Part shown: piece after piece, positions 5,637 through 6,224 of the stretch
Numbering within the stretch: the first letter of the stretch is position 1
Layout: each line of letters opens with the position of its first letter
Source of the DNA: Psychrilyobacter sp.
GTDB lineage: Bacteria > Fusobacteriota > Fusobacteriia > Fusobacteriales > Fusobacteriaceae
DNA length: 6,224 bases
Assembly: GCA_030621995.1 (NCBI GenBank)
Contig: JAUXGP010000103.1
Location: 1-6,224, forward strand
Direction: 5' to 3'
Position numbers and translations under genes: made by a program
The notes under the pieces: model-generated
What the model was told of the DNA's origin: nothing
Database searches by the model: none
The model's input: the letters and a program-made list of their open reading frames with translations, nothing else

Positions 5637-6224
5637 CTAAAAAAATTCTTTAAAATTTATTTTTAAATTTAAATGGTAGTTTATATAATCCTCCAAGAGT
5701 GAAATTATGTTTTTAACATCATCTATAGAAGGGTCTAGAAAAACTATATCATTTATCTTTTCATCAAATAAGTGTATAATCATAATCTTTTGGATCTCAG
5801 TTAATCTATTGGGGGTTGGGACACTGTCTATTATAGAATTTTCTATATCAAAATATAGTCCATCTTTTATATTAAACATAATCCCTTCTCCCCTGATAAG
5901 GAGAGCTAAAAAATATCCCAAAAGGAGATAATCTTTGACAGGCTTATTATTTTTATCCAAAAACCGAAAGGAATTCAAAAGTAATTTATATAAACTTATT
6001 CGTGTTTCATTTTCGACTAAGATGGAGTTTAAAATTTCTAAGATATGAAAAGAGATATTTAACTTTTCAAGATCTTTCCTAAGGTTGAAAAAAGTCTCAT
6101 TTAATTCAAAGGAGCTTAAGATATAATACTCATCTTTCTTATAAAATATAAAATTGGAGACCGCGAATAGATCGGCTCGATTGAGATGTTATTTATTAGA
6201 TTCTCTGATACCGCTGATATTGAT
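5637..6224 (-). pseudogene. recO: recO, DNA repair protein, 5'-partial and interrupted by an in-frame TAA
   Basis: RecO normally helps RecR and RecF load RecA on single-stranded DNA. The frame begins at the window edge (6224) with INISGIRESNK, which fits the end of the RecO OB-fold (family pattern GIRKSK...). A TAA follows at 6189-6191, then HLNRADLFAVSNFIFYKK and a long open stretch. The downstream part matches RecO: helical segments with NLRKDLEKLNISFHILEIL and ETRISLYKLLLNSFRFLD, then LLIRGEGIMFNI, ending in YINYHLNLKINFKEFF at TAG 5637-5639. The zinc-finger cysteines are absent, as in several RecO proteins. After the TAA there are 183 residues and no ATG or GTG before a TTG at 5978 that has no ribosome site, so an independent shorter gene is unlikely. 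Because both sides stay in the same frame, a single base substitution or sequencing error (for example AAA to TAA) explains it. If the TAA is an error this is an intact CDS; the recO start is outside the window. Confidence 0.68.

Noticed and set aside
5637..5978. A separate 113-residue gene
   Set aside because: It begins at TTG 5978 without a ribosome site and is simply the C-terminal half of the RecO frame, which continues upstream to the TAA at 6189.
1..6224. CRISPR, mobile element, toxin-antitoxin or anti-phage system
   Set aside because: I found no spaced direct repeats, transposase, integrase, nuclease or paired small toxin genes on either strand; the content is core metabolism and regulation.

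Overview
The window is AT-rich and fully packed with genes, and every gene I can support lies on the minus strand. Gene starts are preceded by strong purine-rich ribosome sites, and the gene set fits an anaerobic, low-GC, probably fusobacterial chromosome. That set includes a RecO without zinc-finger cysteines, a stand-alone PTS EIIA, NrdR, a DUF368/PopT transporter, a FtsB/DivIC-like protein and a GlpX-type phosphatase. The lineage is an inference from composition and gene style, not a database result.

Reading in the direction of transcription (high to low coordinates), the first block is a tight housekeeping operon: recO (5637-6224, its 5' end outside the window), a PtsN-like EIIA (5163-5627), nrdR (4704-5159), a DUF368/PopT-like undecaprenyl-phosphate transporter (3878-4711 or 4729), a FtsB-like septum protein (3588-3878) and glpX (2572-3588). 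Gaps are 9 bp or less, and several genes overlap (TAATG junctions, and an nrdR/popT overlap), so translational coupling is likely. The operon combines DNA repair, control of deoxynucleotide synthesis, lipid-carrier recycling, cell division and gluconeogenesis. A perfect 13-bp hairpin follows glpX and may end or process the transcript.

The second block is a gene pair: a two-helix membrane protein of unknown function (2011-2505) and an ArsR/SmtB/CadC-family metal-sensing repressor (1664-2008), separated by 2 bp. The repressor carries the residues of both the thiol (alpha-3N) and the alpha-5 metal sites known in this family. No metal transporter is visible in the window.

The third block is a membrane sensor histidine kinase with an extracytoplasmic double-Cache domain (1-1587). 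It has its own probable promoter and a very strong ribosome site, and it runs off the low-coordinate edge just after its G2 box. No response regulator is in view.

The most notable irregularity is an in-frame TAA at 6189-6191 inside an otherwise intact-looking recO frame. I found no CRISPR array, tRNA, rRNA, insertion sequence or phage gene, and nothing that convincingly forms a new multi-gene system. No gene-free stretch reaches 300 bases; the longest are 1588-1663 and 2506-2571, and both are described below.
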